Notes under the pieces: model-generated
Told to the model about the DNA's origin: nothing
What the model saw: the letters and a program-made list of their open reading frames with translations, nothing else
Database searches by the model: none
Translations under genes and position numbers: made by a program
NCBI RefSeq assembly: GCF_023922585.1
Contig: NZ_JAMFTN010000021.1
Span: 62,001 to 126,000, forward strand
Origin: Aliidiomarina quisquiliarum
GTDB lineage: Bacteria; Pseudomonadota; Gammaproteobacteria; Enterobacterales; Alteromonadaceae
Direction: 5' to 3'
Length of the DNA stretch: 64,000 nt
Shown here: positions 7,935-17,994 of the stretch, one piece after another
Layout: every line of letters begins with the position of its first letter
Position numbering within the stretch: position 1 is the first letter of the stretch

Positions 7935-10601
7935 ATGGCAGATCAAGAACGTAATGATATCGATCCACAAGAAACGCAAGAGTGGCTAGATTCTTTAGAA
8001 ACCTTATTCGACGCAGGTGGGCCTGAGCGGGCTCACTTTATTTTAGAACATTTAATTGAAAAGGCGCGCCGCAGTGGCGCGTACTTACCATACCAAGCAA
8101 CCACCGCTTACTTAAACACTATTCCAGTAAGCCAAGAGCCAGTAGTGCCGGGCGACCAAACCTTAGAAGCACGTATTCGTGCAGCTATTCGTTGGAACGC
8201 GTTAGCTATGGTTCTGCGTGGTTCGAACAAAGAGCTTGAGCTTGGTGGGCATATTTCCACCTTTGCTTCGTCTGCAATGATTTATGACGTTGGTTTTAAC
8301 CACTTCTTCCGTGCTCCAGGCGAAGACGGCGGTGACTTCTTATATGTGCAGGGCCATGGTTCACCGGGTATTTATGCTCGTGCCTTCCTAGAAGGCCGCC
8401 TTAACGAAGAGCAGCTTGATAACTTCCGTCAAGAAATTGGTGGTAATGGCTTATCAAGCTACCCGCACCCGCACTTAATGCCCGACTTCTGGCAGTTCCC
8501 AACCGTGTCGATGGGCCTTGGCCCAATTCAGGCCATTTATACGGCGCGGTTCTTAAAGTACTTAACCGACCGAGGCATTAAAGACTGCTCCAAGCAGCGT
8601 GTTTACTGTTTCTTAGGCGACGGTGAAGTAGACGAGCCAGAAAGCTTAGGTGCCATTGGTTTAGCCAGTCGTGAAGGCTTAGACAACCTTACCTTTATTG
8701 TGAACTGTAACTTACAGCGTTTAGACGGTCCGGTACGTGGTAACGGCAAAATTATTCAAGAGCTAGAAGGCACATTCCGTGGCGCCGGCTGGGAAGTTAT
8801 TAAGGTTATTTGGGGCCGCTATTGGGACCCACTACTGTACCGCGACACAGAAGGTAAACTTGCTGAAATTATGCAAACCAGTGTTGACGGAGAGTACCAA
8901 AACTATAAAGCGAAAGGTGGTGCCTACACCCGTGAACATTTCTTTGGCAAAACCGAAGAAACCAAAGCCATGGTGGCCAACTTATCAGATCAAGATATTT
9001 GGCGTTTGAACCGTGGTGGCCATGACCCAGTAAAAGTGTACGCGGCATATCATAAAGCAGTGAACACCAAAGGTCGGCCACAGGTTATTTTAGCTAAAAC
9101 CGTAAAAGGTTACGGTATGGGTGCGGCGGGTGAAGGTAAAAACGTTGCCCATGGTGTGAAAAACATGGGTATTGAAGACATTCGCCACTTCCGTGACCGT
9201 TTTAATATTCCGATTAAAGACAGCGATTTAGAAAGCATTCCGTATTACCGCTTCCCAGACGACAGTGAAGAAGCCAAATACATGAAGACACGCCGTGAAG
9301 CTCTAGGCGGGTTTATGCCGAAGCGTTTAGCGAAGTCGACCAAAGAGCTTGAAATACCTTCGTTGAAAGCCTTCGACGCAGTATTGAAAGGTTCGGGCGA
9401 CCGCGAAATTTCAACTACTATGGCCTTTGTACGTATTCTTACCGCCATGTTGCGCGACAAGAAAGTAGGCCACCGCGTAGTACCTATTATTCCAGACGAA
9501 GCCCGTACTTTTGGTATGGAAGGTTTATTCCGTCAGGTAGGTATTTACTCCAGCCAGGGGCAAAAATATACCCCGCAGGACGCTGACTTGGTTGCTTACT
9601 ATCGTGAAGACACGAAAGGCCAGGTACTACAGGAAGGTATTAACGAACTAGGCTCAATGGCTTCGTGGGTGGCAGCGGGTACTAGCTATTCCACCAACGA
9701 CGAACCCATGATTCCGGTTTACATTTACTATTCCATGTTTGGTTTCCAACGTGTGGGCGACCTAGTGTGGGCAGCGGGTGACAGCCATGCACGTGGTTTC
9801 CTGATTGGGGGCACAGCTGGGCGTACCACCTTGAACGGTGAAGGCTTACAACACCAAGACGGCCACAGCCACCTACACTTCGGTACGGTGCCTAACTGTA
9901 TTACCTACGACCCAACCTATGGCTACGAAGTTGCCGTCATTGTACAAGACGGTATGCGCCGCATGTTTGGTGAGCAGGAAAACGTGTTTTATTACATTAC
10001 TGTAATGAATGAAAACTACCAGCAGCCTGAATTACCGGAAGGCTCTGAAGAAGGCATTCTACGCGGTATTTATAAGCTCGACGAAGTGAAAGTAAGCAAG
10101 GCAAAAGGCCATGTGCGCTTAATGGGCTCGGGAACTATTTTGCAGCAAGTACGGAAAGCAGCGGGCATATTAAAAGACCAGTTTGGCATTGCCTCAACGG
10201 TGTTTAGCGCAACGTCGTTTAACGAACTTGCCCGCGATGGTATGAATGTTGAGCGTGAAAACATGCTTAACCCAACCAAAACAGAGAAACAAGCATACAT
10301 TACTGGTGTGCTAGAGCAGGGCAAAGGTCCTGTTATTGCCGCCACTGACTATATGAAACTGTATGCAGATCAGGTACGAGCGTGGGTGCCAGGACCATAC
10401 CGAGTACTAGGTACCGACGGTTATGGTCGTTCCGACAGCCGTGAAAACTTGCGTCGTCATTTTGAAGTGAATGCAGAATACATTGTTATTGCAGCACTGA
10501 CAGAATTAGCCAAAGCTGGCGACATCGACAAAAAAGTAGTGGCGCAGGCATTGAAAGACTTCAATATTGAAATCGACAAACTGAACCCACTTTACGCGTA
10601 A
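7935..10601 (+). CDS. aceE: Pyruvate dehydrogenase E1 component (homodimeric)
   Basis: E1 decarboxylates pyruvate with thiamine diphosphate and acetylates the lipoyl group of E2. The 888-residue product equals the E. coli length (887). It contains the substrate-channel motif [16 protein letters not shown] near residue 140. The thiamine diphosphate motif is [10 protein letters not shown]...NLTFIVNCN (about 230-262), and the transketolase-like middle and C-terminal domains follow. I use the ATG at 7935 because AAGGGA precedes it at good spacing; a GTG five codons earlier would overlap that ribosome-binding site. pdhR is 34 bases upstream and aceF 10 bases downstream. Confidence 0.98.
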   Translation: MADQERNDIDPQETQEWLDSLETLFDAGGPERAHFILEHLIEKARRSGAYLPYQATTAYLNTIPVSQEPVVPGDQTLEARIRAAIRWNALAMVLRGSNKELELGGHISTFASSAMIYDVGFNHFFRAPGEDGGDFLYVQGHGSPGIYARAFLEGRLNEEQLDNFRQEIGGNGLSSYPHPHLMPDFWQFPTVSMGLGPIQAIYTARFLKYLTDRGIKDCSKQRVYCFLGDGEVDEPESLGAIGLASREGLDNLTFIVNCNLQRLDGPVRGNGKIIQELEGTFRGAGWEVIKVIWGRYWDPLLYRDTEGKLAEIMQTSVDGEYQNYKAKGGAYTREHFFGKTEETKAMVANLSDQDIWRLNRGGHDPVKVYAAYHKAVNTKGRPQVILAKTVKGYGMGAAGEGKNVAHGVKNMGIEDIRHFRDRFNIPIKDSDLESIPYYRFPDDSEEAKYMKTRREALGGFMPKRLAKSTKELEIPSLKAFDAVLKGSGDREISTTMAFVRILTAMLRDKKVGHRVVPIIPDEARTFGMEGLFRQVGIYSSQGQKYTPQDADLVAYYREDTKGQVLQEGINELGSMASWVAAGTSYSTNDEPMIPVYIYYSMFGFQRVGDLVWAAGDSHARGFLIGGTAGRTTLNGEGLQHQDGHSHLHFGTVPNCITYDPTYGYEVAVIVQDGMRRMFGEQENVFYYITVMNENYQQPELPEGSEEGILRGIYKLDEVKVSKAKGHVRLMGSGTILQQVRKAAGILKDQFGIASTVFSATSFNELARDGMNVERENMLNPTKTEKQAYITGVLEQGKGPVIAATDYMKLYADQVRAWVPGPYRVLGTDGYGRSDSRENLRRHFEVNAEYIVIAALTELAKAGDIDKKVVAQALKDFNIEIDKLNPLYA

Positions 10602-10611
10602 GGAGCAAGTA

Positions 10612-12282
10612 ATGGCCGATGTAATAGAAGTCAAAGTTCCCGACGTTGGTGGGGACGACGTAGAAGTTATTGAAATCCTCGTTAGCGCGGGCGATACAAT
10701 TGAAGTTGAAGACTCGTTAATTACTGTAGAAACAGACAAGGCGTCGATGGACATTCCGGCGCCTGTGGCTGGTACAGTGAATGAAATTAAAGTGAAAGTT
10801 GGCGACAAACTTAACCAAGGCGACTTGCTTGCGTTGGTTAGTGTTGCCGCGGCGGAAGCTGCACCTGAAGCCCCAGCGGCAGAAGAACAGCCGAAAGAAG
10901 AGCCAAAGGCAGCAGCAGCGCCAGAAGCTAAACCAGAACCAGCTGCTCCGGTGGCTGCTAAGGCTGCAAGCGCAACGGAAGTTATTACCATTGCGGTGCC
11001 AGACCTTGGTGAAGACGGCGAAGTAGACGTTATTGATGTTTTGGTAAGTGTGGGTGACGAAGTAAATGTGGAAGACGGTTTAATAACTGTTGAAACAGAC
11101 AAAGCCACCATGGACGTGCCAAGCACCCATGCAGGTACCGTTAAAAGCATGACGGTTAAAATGGGCGACAAGGTAAGTAAAGGTACGGTGTTGCTCGAGC
11201 TTGAGGTAGCTGGCGCAGTTGCAGAAGAAGCACCTGCAGAAGAAGCAAAAGCCGAGCCAGCAGCTAAAGTGGAACAGGCTCCAGCGGTGATTGCCAGCGA
11301 ACACCGTGAGCCACCGGTGCCAGACCACCCACTCGACAAAAAAGAGCCAGGTAAACAAATGGCGCATGCGTCGCCAGCGGTGCGCCGTTTAGCACGCGAA
11401 TATGGCGTTAATCTCGACTTGGTAAAAGGCACTGGGGCGAAAGAGCGGGTATTGAAAGAAGACGTACAAAGCTACGTGAAGTATGAATTATCACGTCCTA
11501 AAGCGTCATCTGCGTCTGTAACGGGTGGTGCTGGCGGCCTGCAAGTGATTGCGCAGCCGAAAGTTGACTTCAGTAAGTTTGGCGAAGTGGAAGAGGTTGA
11601 ATTAACCCGAATTCAGCGTATCTCTGGGCCGAACTTGCACCGTAACTGGGTAACTATTCCACACGTTACTCAGTTTGATGAAGCTGATATCACTGAAATG
11701 GAAGCGTTCCGTAAAGCAGAGAACGACCAGTTAGCTAAGCGTAAGGCCGATGTGAAATTTACCCCGCTGGTATTCATTATGAAAGCCGTGGCTAAAGCAC
11801 TACAGGAATTCCCAGTATTTAACTCGTCGTTACATGAAGGTGGCGAACACCTGGTAATGAAAAAGTATGTGCATATTGGTATTGCTGTCGACACGCCCAA
11901 TGGCTTAGTGGTGCCAGTGATCCGTGACGTGGACAAAAAAGGCATTGTGGAGCTTTCTTACGAGCTTACAGAAATGAGTGCTAAAGCCCGCGACGGTAAG
12001 CTGAAAGTGACCGACATGCAAGGTGGCTGCTTCTCAATTTCTAGTTTAGGCGGTATTGGTGGTACAGCCTTTACGCCAATAGTAAATGCGCCTGAAGTAG
12101 CTATTCTTGGTGTTTCAAGAAGCGAAATGAAGCCCGTGTGGAATGGTAAAGAATTTACGCCACGGCTAATGTTGCCATTAAGCTTGTCGTACGACCATCG
12201 GGTTATCGACGGTGCTTTAGCGGCACGCTTCTCGGTGTATCTAACTCAGGTGTTGTCAGATATTCGTAAGCTAATACTTTAA
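10612..12282 (+). CDS. aceF: Pyruvate dehydrogenase E2, dihydrolipoyl acetyltransferase with two lipoyl domains
   Basis: E2 forms the complex core and moves the acetyl group from lipoate to CoA. The 556-residue protein has two lipoyl domains with ETDKA sites at K43 and K164, joined by Ala/Glu/Pro-rich flexible linkers (about 78-118 and 200-245). A peripheral subunit-binding domain follows ([15 protein letters not shown], about 254-290), then the catalytic domain ending in [10 protein letters not shown] near residue 525. E. coli has three lipoyl domains; two are seen in many marine gammaproteobacteria. The ATG lies behind AAGGAG. Confidence 0.97.
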   Translation: MADVIEVKVPDVGGDDVEVIEILVSAGDTIEVEDSLITVETDKASMDIPAPVAGTVNEIKVKVGDKLNQGDLLALVSVAAAEAAPEAPAAEEQPKEEPKAAAAPEAKPEPAAPVAAKAASATEVITIAVPDLGEDGEVDVIDVLVSVGDEVNVEDGLITVETDKATMDVPSTHAGTVKSMTVKMGDKVSKGTVLLELEVAGAVAEEAPAEEAKAEPAAKVEQAPAVIASEHREPPVPDHPLDKKEPGKQMAHASPAVRRLAREYGVNLDLVKGTGAKERVLKEDVQSYVKYELSRPKASSASVTGGAGGLQVIAQPKVDFSKFGEVEEVELTRIQRISGPNLHRNWVTIPHVTQFDEADITEMEAFRKAENDQLAKRKADVKFTPLVFIMKAVAKALQEFPVFNSSLHEGGEHLVMKKYVHIGIAVDTPNGLVVPVIRDVDKKGIVELSYELTEMSAKARDGKLKVTDMQGGCFSISSLGGIGGTAFTPIVNAPEVAILGVSRSEMKPVWNGKEFTPRLMLPLSLSYDHRVIDGALAARFSVYLTQVLSDIRKLIL

Positions 12283-12293
12283 AACAAAAGCCA

Positions 12294-12326
12294 GCGCGTC
12301 TTTTTTACACAAGACGCGCCTTTATT
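12294..12326 (+). terminator. Rho-independent terminator after aceF
   Basis: A 9-bp stem GCGCGTCTT (12294-12302) pairs with AAGACGCGC (12311-12319), followed by a T-rich run. It separates pdhR-aceEF from lpd, so lpd probably also has its own promoter. That suits its sharing with other 2-oxoacid dehydrogenase complexes. Confidence 0.85.
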
Positions 12327-12406
12327 TTCTCGTTACAATAACCGCCTAAATAAGTGAATGCCTTTACGCAGTTATTGAAACAGACAGAACAAAAACAGGG
12401 GTCAAA

Positions 12407-13834
12407 ATGAGCAACGAAGTGAAAACACAGGTTGTTGTATTAGGTGGTGGGCCAGGCGGGTATTCAGCTGCATTCCGTGCTGCCGACTTAGGTTTAGATG
12501 TAGTTATAGTTGAACGTTATAGCACCTTAGGTGGTGTTTGTTTGAACGTGGGCTGTATTCCTTCTAAAGCATTGTTGCATGTGGCGAAGTCCATCGAAGA
12601 CGCCAAAACTATGGGCTCGGCAGGGGTTGAATTCGGTACGCCGAAAATCGATCTGGACAAAATTCGCGCCCACAAAGAAAAAGTTATTGGCCAGTTAACC
12701 GGTGGTTTAGCGCAAATGTCGAAAATGCGTAAAGTAACCGTGGTAAATGGCTACGGTGAGTTTGTTAGTGCCAATGAATTAAAAGTAACCGGCGACAAGG
12801 AAACCACCGTTAAGTTTGAACACGCCATTATTGCTGCAGGTTCAAAACCAGTTGAACTACCATTTATTCCACACGACGACGAGCGCATTTGGGACTCTAC
12901 TGATGCACTTGAGCTACCGTTCATTCCAAAGAAAATGCTTGTTCTTGGTGGCGGCATTATCGGTTTGGAAATGGGCTGTGTGTACAAAGCACTAGGTTCA
13001 AACCTTGACGTGGTTGAGTTTATGGACCAGCTAATTCCAGCGGCCGACAAAGACTTAATTCGCGTGTTTAACAAGTCGATGAAGTCGAAATTCGACAACA
13101 TTATGCTAGAAACCAAAGTAACCAAGGTTGAAGCCAAAAAAGACGGTATTCACGTTACTTTTGAAGGTAAGAAAGCGCCTGCAGAGCCGGTGGTATACGA
13201 CGCAGTGCTCGTTGCTGTAGGACGTACACCAAATGGCGACAAAATAGGTGCCGATAAAGCTGGCGTTAAAGTAACAGATCGCGGCTTTATTGAAGTAGAC
13301 AAGCAAATGCGTACCAGCGTGAAGAATATTTTTGCCATTGGTGACATTGTTGGTCAGCCAATGCTAGCGCACAAAGCTGTACATGAAGGCCACGTGGCTG
13401 CAGAAGTAATTTCTGGTAAGAAACACTTCTTCGACCCGAAAGTTATTCCTTCCATTGCTTACACCGATCCAGAAGTTGCATGGACAGGTGTAACAGAGAA
13501 AGAAGCCAAAGAACAAGGCTTGAACTTTGAAGCGGTAACCTTCCCATGGGCGGCTTCAGGCCGGGCTATTGCTTCGGGTGCCACCGACGGCTTTACCAAG
13601 CTGATTTTCGACAAAGACACGGACCGTATTATTGGTGGTGCTATTGTTGGTGCGCACGCAGGTGAACTTCTAGGTGAAATTTCGCTAGCCATTGAAATGG
13701 GCAGCGACGCGGAAGACATCGCCTTAACCGTGCATGCACACCCAACCTTGTATGAAACAATTGGGCAAGCTGCGCAGGTGTATGAAGGGTCGATTACCGA
13801 CATTCCAAACAAGAAAGCAGCGAAGAAGAAGTAA
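12407..13834 (+). CDS. lpdA: Dihydrolipoyl dehydrogenase (E3)
   Basis: E3 reoxidises dihydrolipoamide with FAD and NAD+ for the pyruvate, 2-oxoglutarate and glycine systems. The 475-residue product has the FAD motif GGGPGGYSAAFRAADLG near the N-terminus. The redox disulfide is in GGVCLNVGCIPSK (about 43-55), the NAD motif GGGIIGLEMG near 182, and the C-terminal catalytic pair is in HAHPTLYE (about 445). The length is the same as in E. coli. It is separated from aceF by 124 bases holding a terminator and is followed by its own terminator. Confidence 0.98.
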   Translation: MSNEVKTQVVVLGGGPGGYSAAFRAADLGLDVVIVERYSTLGGVCLNVGCIPSKALLHVAKSIEDAKTMGSAGVEFGTPKIDLDKIRAHKEKVIGQLTGGLAQMSKMRKVTVVNGYGEFVSANELKVTGDKETTVKFEHAIIAAGSKPVELPFIPHDDERIWDSTDALELPFIPKKMLVLGGGIIGLEMGCVYKALGSNLDVVEFMDQLIPAADKDLIRVFNKSMKSKFDNIMLETKVTKVEAKKDGIHVTFEGKKAPAEPVVYDAVLVAVGRTPNGDKIGADKAGVKVTDRGFIEVDKQMRTSVKNIFAIGDIVGQPMLAHKAVHEGHVAAEVISGKKHFFDPKVIPSIAYTDPEVAWTGVTEKEAKEQGLNFEAVTFPWAASGRAIASGATDGFTKLIFDKDTDRIIGGAIVGAHAGELLGEISLAIEMGSDAEDIALTVHAHPTLYETIGQAAQVYEGSITDIPNKKAAKKK

Positions 13835-13857
13835 AGGTTAGCTATACACCTTCGTAT

Positions 13858-13895
13858 AAAGCCCTCAGTGCTGGTTGCAGTATTGAGGGCTTTTT
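13858..13895 (+). terminator. Rho-independent terminator after lpdA
   Basis: AAAGCCCTCA (13858-13867) pairs with TGAGGGCTTT (13884-13893), a 10-bp stem ending in a run of T. It lies 23 bases after the lpdA stop. Confidence 0.88.
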
Positions 13896-13981
13896 CGTTT
13901 TAAACTAGCTAATATGAGTGAGCCAACCTTTATAACAATAATGTATCTACTCACTGATCTTGAGTAACAAGGAGAACTATC

Positions 13982-14185
13982 ATGGATATCAATGCAACTT
14001 TATTAGGGCGAGCGGTTATTTTTTTCGTGCTTATTATTGGAGTTATTAGTTATTTACTTGGGCGGACAAAAACGGAAACACCGATACTAACAGGAATTGT
14101 TGGTGCTTTATTGGCATTGGTACCGCCTTTAGGTTTGATTTATATTGGCGTCTTAATATTTAAAAAAGACATTATTAAAAACTAG
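13982..14185 (+). CDS. Small membrane protein of unknown function
   Basis: A 67-residue protein with two predicted membrane helices (about 9-26 and 36-59) joined by a short charged loop containing RTKTET. The C-terminal tail is basic (KKDIIKN). AAGGAG lies at good spacing before the ATG, and terminators lie on both sides, so this is probably a true monocistronic gene. I do not recognise a family. The pattern resembles many small inner-membrane proteins, and no function is offered. Confidence 0.7.
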   Translation: MDINATLLGRAVIFFVLIIGVISYLLGRTKTETPILTGIVGALLALVPPLGLIYIGVLIFKKDIIKN

Positions 14186-14232
14186 TATTCAGTTGTCTTA
14201 TACGATTAAAATTAGTTTTTAGCCGCTTACAG

Positions 14233-14265
14233 CCATAGGATGTGCGATGCTCCTATGGTTTTTTT
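14233..14265 (+). terminator. Rho-independent terminator after the small membrane protein gene
   Basis: CCATAGGA (14233-14240) pairs with TCCTATGG (14251-14258), followed by seven T. The remaining 137 bases before ribA contain an AGAGA/TCTCT hairpin near 14350-14366. I see no FMN riboswitch or other recognised element there. Confidence 0.85.
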
Positions 14266-14402
14266 ACAGGCATGTAAAATGCCACCTTGAAAAAGTTAGG
14301 TCAAACCCAATATCTAAGAGATACGGCCTTAGTTAATAATCAACTTGCTAGAGAATGAACTCTCTTGCTAAATAACTTTCCTGATAAAAAAGAAGTACTC
14401 TG

Positions 14403-14993
14403 ATGCCCAATGCTATTGTAACCCTTGATGCACGTACAAAATTACCTACCCAATTTACTGAGTTCGAGCTGGTTGGCTTCACTGACCAAGCAGGCAAAGA
14501 GCACGTGGCTTTGGTGTTAGGCGCAATTGATGACGGTGCACCTGTGCTAGCGCGAGTGCACTCAGAGTGCTTAACCGGCGACGCTCTGTTCAGCCAGCGC
14601 TGTGATTGCGGACCACAATTAGAAGCTGCTATGGGTAAAGTAGCCGCCGAAGGGCGCGGTATTATTGTGTACCTACGCCAAGAAGGACGTGGTATTGGGT
14701 TAATTAATAAAATTAAAGCCTATGCCGAGCAAGACAAGGGCTTAGACACCGTTGAGGCAAACGAAATATTAGGCTTTGAAGCCGATGCCCGTGAGTATGA
14801 CATTGCCGCTGCCATGTTAACCGCGCTGGGTGTGGCAGAGGTGCGTTTAATGACCAATAATCCACAGAAATTAGCAGCGTTAGAGCAGCTTGGCGTGAAA
14901 ATTACCGAACGAGTACCACATATCACAGCCGGCACGCCGCATAATAAAAGCTATTTAGCCACCAAAAGCAAAAAATTTGGCCACCTGTTTTAA
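14403..14993 (+). CDS. ribA: GTP cyclohydrolase II
   Basis: RibA opens GTP to 2,5-diamino-6-ribosylamino-pyrimidinone phosphate, the first step of riboflavin synthesis. The 196-residue product is full length. The zinc ligands are C56, C67 and C69 in [18 protein letters not shown], one to two residues off the E. coli numbers. The substrate motif [11 protein letters not shown] and the conserved LMTNNPQK and NKSYLATK segments are present. It stands alone here, as in enterobacteria, without ribB fused. Confidence 0.97.
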   Translation: MPNAIVTLDARTKLPTQFTEFELVGFTDQAGKEHVALVLGAIDDGAPVLARVHSECLTGDALFSQRCDCGPQLEAAMGKVAAEGRGIIVYLRQEGRGIGLINKIKAYAEQDKGLDTVEANEILGFEADAREYDIAAAMLTALGVAEVRLMTNNPQKLAALEQLGVKITERVPHITAGTPHNKSYLATKSKKFGHLF

Positions 14994-14996
14994 TGC

Positions 14997-15067
14997 TGGG
15001 GTCAGAAGCAACTTTTCACACTTGGCTGTAATTAGAACAATACCTTAGCTGTTTGGTTCTGACCCCA
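14997..15067. repeat. 71-bp element bounded by an 11-bp perfect inverted repeat
   Basis: TGGGGTCAGAA at 14997-15007 is repeated in inverse orientation at 15057-15067, enclosing 49 bases without coding sense. The arms resemble the GGGTCTGACCC-type palindromic units spread by REP-associated tyrosine transposases, or a small MITE. The element begins three bases after the ribA stop and ends 79 bases before the next start. The loop is long for an intrinsic terminator. No second clear copy is in this window. Confidence 0.6.
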
Positions 15068-15146
15068 AAATTTCTTTTCTGTTGTGGGTAAACGATTTAC
15101 ACTGATTCACTTTCTTTTTTCTAATAACAATAACGAGGTAGGCCCC

Positions 15147-17207
15147 ATGTTAAAACTTAAACTTGCCGCGGCAAGTGTTGCTATGGCGTTAAGCCTAGTT
15201 GGCTGTAGCCAAGAAGCGAATACCAATACCACCACCGTAGCGCAAGAGCAGCAACAGCTAAGCTCGGGCTTAAACCTACAAGATTACGACCGCTCAGTGC
15301 GCCCACAAGACGACCTATTTATGTTCGTAAATGGTAGCTGGTATGAAAGTGTTGAAATACCTTCCGACCGTCCGCGCTTTGGTGCCTTCGACCTATTAGC
15401 GCAAGAAAACGAACGTCGGTTACGCACTATTATTGAAACTGCCGCCGCACAAAAGGGCGAATTTGGTTCCAACAATCAAAAAATTGGTGACTACTACTCC
15501 AGCTACATGGACGAAGCCCATATTGAAGCACTAGGCATGAAACCGGTGGAAGGCATGCTCGCGCAAATTAAAGCCGTTAAGAACCATGAAGAGCTTACGC
15601 TGTTAATGGCTAAATTAAGCCGTAATGGTGTCACCATTCCCTTTGGCTTCTATGCTTACGCCGACGCTAAAAACCCTGAGTTTAATACCTTATACCTTGG
15701 CCAGTCGGGCCTAGGCTTACCCGATCGCGACTACTATTTCCGCGACGGCGAAGCCTTTGAAAACAACCGCCAGGCCTATGTGGTTTATATTCAAGACATG
15801 CTCGCTGCTGCAGGGCACGCCCAAGCAGAAAACGCTGCCAACCGTATTTATGCATTGGAAAAAGCATTAGCTGAGCACCACTGGACCCGCGCGGAAAGTC
15901 GCGATGCCGAAAAAACCTATAACAAAATGACCGCTGCCGAGTTAGACAGTTTGCTAACTGGTTTTAACTATTCTGCCTTTGCCGAGCAAGCGGGTATTAC
16001 TGCAGCTGAAGAAGTTGTGGTAAGAATGCCGTCTTATTTTGAAGGCTTTGGTGCCTTGTTCGACGAAACTAGCCTAGAAACCTGGAAAGACTACATGCAG
16101 CTGCGTTTAATGAGCTCGGCTGCTTCACGGTTGTCGAGCCAGTTTGCAGACATTCAATTTAACTTCTATTCAAAAACCTTGAACGGTATTCCAGAACAGC
16201 AAGAGCGTTGGAAACGTGCTGTACAGGCAACCAACGGTGCCTTAGGCGAAGTATTAGGCCAAGAGTATGTGGCGCAGTATTTCCCACCCGAAGCGAAAGC
16301 ACGTATGGAAGAACTTATCGATAACCTAATTGTGGCCTTTGAAGGTTCAATTAAAGAGCTTGATTGGATGACCCCAGATACGAAAGAAAAAGCTCTTGAT
16401 AAGCTCAGCAAGTTTACCCCTAAAGTGGGTTATCCGAACGAATGGCGCGACTATTCAAAGCTAGAAATTTTACCTGGCGACTTATTTGGTAATAGCGTGC
16501 GGGTGGCTAACTTTGGCTACGACCTAAACATTGCTGATATTGGTCAGCCGGTTGATCGTGAACGCTGGGGCATGACGCCACAAACCGTAAACGCTTACTA
16601 CAGCCCAGTAAGTAACGAAATTGTATTCCCTGCTGGTATTTTGCAGCCGCCTTTCTTTAATATGGAAGCGGAAGACGCAGTAAACTACGGTGGTATTGGT
16701 GCGGTTATTGGCCATGAAATTGGCCATGGTTTTGACGACCAAGGCTCACGTTACGACGGCGACGGCAACCTACGCAATTGGTGGACCGAGCAAGATCGTG
16801 AACAATTCGACGCCCGTACCGGTATGCTTGTTGAGCAGTACAATCAATTCGAGCCTTTACCAGGCCTGCACGTAGACGGCCAAGTGTCACTTGGCGAAAA
16901 CATTGGTGACCACGTGGGCTTAATTAGTGCCTACCGTGCTTACCAACAGTCGTTACATGGTAAGCCTTCGCCAGTAATGGACGGTTTTACCGGTGAACAA
17001 CGGTTGTTTTTAAGCTGGGCGCAAATTTGGAAAATTAAATTCCGTGACGACGCCATGCGCGAACAACTAGCCCGTGGCCCTCACGCGCCAGGCCAGTACC
17101 GCGCATTGGGTGCACCACGCAATATTCCAGGTTTCTACGAAGCCTTCGACGTTAAACCAGGCGACGGCATGTATGTTGCTCCAGGTGAGCGCGTGGTGCT
17201 TTGGTAA
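15147..17207 (+). CDS. M13-family zinc metallopeptidase (neprilysin/PepO-like), lipoprotein
   Basis: A 686-residue M13 endopeptidase, probably cleaving small peptides in the periplasm. The lipoprotein signal MLKLKLAAASVAMALSLVGC ends in lipobox LVGC. The M13_N domain covers about 45-430 and the catalytic M13 domain about 480-683, with NAYYSP, FPAGILQPPFF, the zinc site HEIGHGFDD and the third ligand Glu in GENIGDHVG. I choose the ATG at 15147, which has GAGG at good spacing and starts a clean signal peptide; an upstream in-frame start would add 21 residues that spoil it. Confidence 0.93.
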   Translation: MLKLKLAAASVAMALSLVGCSQEANTNTTTVAQEQQQLSSGLNLQDYDRSVRPQDDLFMFVNGSWYESVEIPSDRPRFGAFDLLAQENERRLRTIIETAAAQKGEFGSNNQKIGDYYSSYMDEAHIEALGMKPVEGMLAQIKAVKNHEELTLLMAKLSRNGVTIPFGFYAYADAKNPEFNTLYLGQSGLGLPDRDYYFRDGEAFENNRQAYVVYIQDMLAAAGHAQAENAANRIYALEKALAEHHWTRAESRDAEKTYNKMTAAELDSLLTGFNYSAFAEQAGITAAEEVVVRMPSYFEGFGALFDETSLETWKDYMQLRLMSSAASRLSSQFADIQFNFYSKTLNGIPEQQERWKRAVQATNGALGEVLGQEYVAQYFPPEAKARMEELIDNLIVAFEGSIKELDWMTPDTKEKALDKLSKFTPKVGYPNEWRDYSKLEILPGDLFGNSVRVANFGYDLNIADIGQPVDRERWGMTPQTVNAYYSPVSNEIVFPAGILQPPFFNMEAEDAVNYGGIGAVIGHEIGHGFDDQGSRYDGDGNLRNWWTEQDREQFDARTGMLVEQYNQFEPLPGLHVDGQVSLGENIGDHVGLISAYRAYQQSLHGKPSPVMDGFTGEQRLFLSWAQIWKIKFRDDAMREQLARGPHAPGQYRALGAPRNIPGFYEAFDVKPGDGMYVAPGERVVLW

Positions 17208-17245
17208 TCTGTAGGTCATGCATTGCATGACATTAGCTTCAATTC

Positions 17246-17281
17246 AAACCCCCGATTGTGAAAACAACGGGGGTTTCTTAT
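17246..17281 (+). terminator. Rho-independent terminator after the M13 peptidase gene
   Basis: AAACCCCCG (17246-17254) pairs with CGGGGGTTT (17268-17276) around a 13-base loop, followed by a T-containing stretch. Confidence 0.8.
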
Positions 17282-17370
17282 TTCGGTAATATGACCATGG
17301 TTACAATAACCACATGATTACCGCATAATATGGGTATATATGAATAAGCCGAGTCGATGAGTGAGTTGTT

Positions 17371-17916
17371 ATGTCTAAATCGTTAGCAGAGCAGTTATTA
17401 GGTGCGGGTTTGGTTGATGAGAAAAAAATCAAAAAAGCCCGCCAGGAAAAGCGTCAATATAAGAAAAAAATTAAAAGTGGCCAGGCTGTTGAAGACAATA
17501 GCCAAAGGCTTGAGTTAGAGCGCAAGCGTGCAGAGCAACGTGAGCGTGATCGCCAGCTTAACCTTGAACGCCAAGCGCAAGCCGATGAGCGAGCGCGGAT
17601 GGCACAGGTGTTACAAATGCTGCAGCAAAGCCAACTCCACACCAAGGGCGATATTCGCTTTAATTTTAATGATTCGCGCAGTAATGTAATAAAAAGCTTG
17701 TATGTTGACCCAACCATGCAAAAACACTTAGCCAATGGCAAGTTAGCTATTTGTGCTTATGAAGACAGCTATTACGTGGTGCCGGTACATGTGGCTGATA
17801 AAGTTGCCGAGCGTTATGCCGCGTCGGTTCTATTTATTGCCGATGCGAGTGAACAAGAGCCAGACGAGGACGATCCGTATAAAGACTATCAAATACCAGA
17901 CGATTTGATGTGGTAA
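17371..17916 (+). CDS. DUF2058 family protein (YaiL-like)
   Basis: A 181-residue cytoplasmic protein of the DUF2058/YaiL family. The N-terminus MSKSLAEQLLGAGLVDEKKIKKARQ is characteristic. A long, highly charged Lys/Arg/Glu coiled coil follows (about 22-80). The C-terminal globular part (about 90-165) contains IRFNFND and YYVVPVHVADKV, and an acidic tail ends the protein. Family annotation speaks of nucleoprotein or polynucleotide association, but no activity is established. It is monocistronic, between two terminators. Confidence 0.88.
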   Translation: MSKSLAEQLLGAGLVDEKKIKKARQEKRQYKKKIKSGQAVEDNSQRLELERKRAEQRERDRQLNLERQAQADERARMAQVLQMLQQSQLHTKGDIRFNFNDSRSNVIKSLYVDPTMQKHLANGKLAICAYEDSYYVVPVHVADKVAERYAASVLFIADASEQEPDEDDPYKDYQIPDDLMW

Positions 17917-17930
17917 GTAAGCAAGAAAAC

Positions 17931-17961
17931 AAAAAGGTCAGGCATTTGCCTGACCTTTTTT
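17931..17961. terminator. Bidirectional terminator between convergent genes
   Basis: AAAAAGGTCAGGC (17931-17943) pairs perfectly with GCCTGACCTTTTT (17948-17960) around a 4-base loop. A-run and T-run on opposite sides let it serve both the DUF2058 gene and the metalloprotease gene on the other strand. Confidence 0.92.
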
Positions 17962-17994
17962 ATATGCGCTTTGAACCCCCAAGCTGTGCCTGAA

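Noticed and set aside
10506-11432. Open frame of 308 codons antisense to aceF, Ser/Thr/Ala-rich
   Set aside because: It is a shadow of the Ala/Glu-rich aceF sequence; composition is low-complexity and aceF itself is certain.
14266-14402. Possible FMN riboswitch before ribA
   Set aside because: None of the conserved FMN-element segments is present in the leader.
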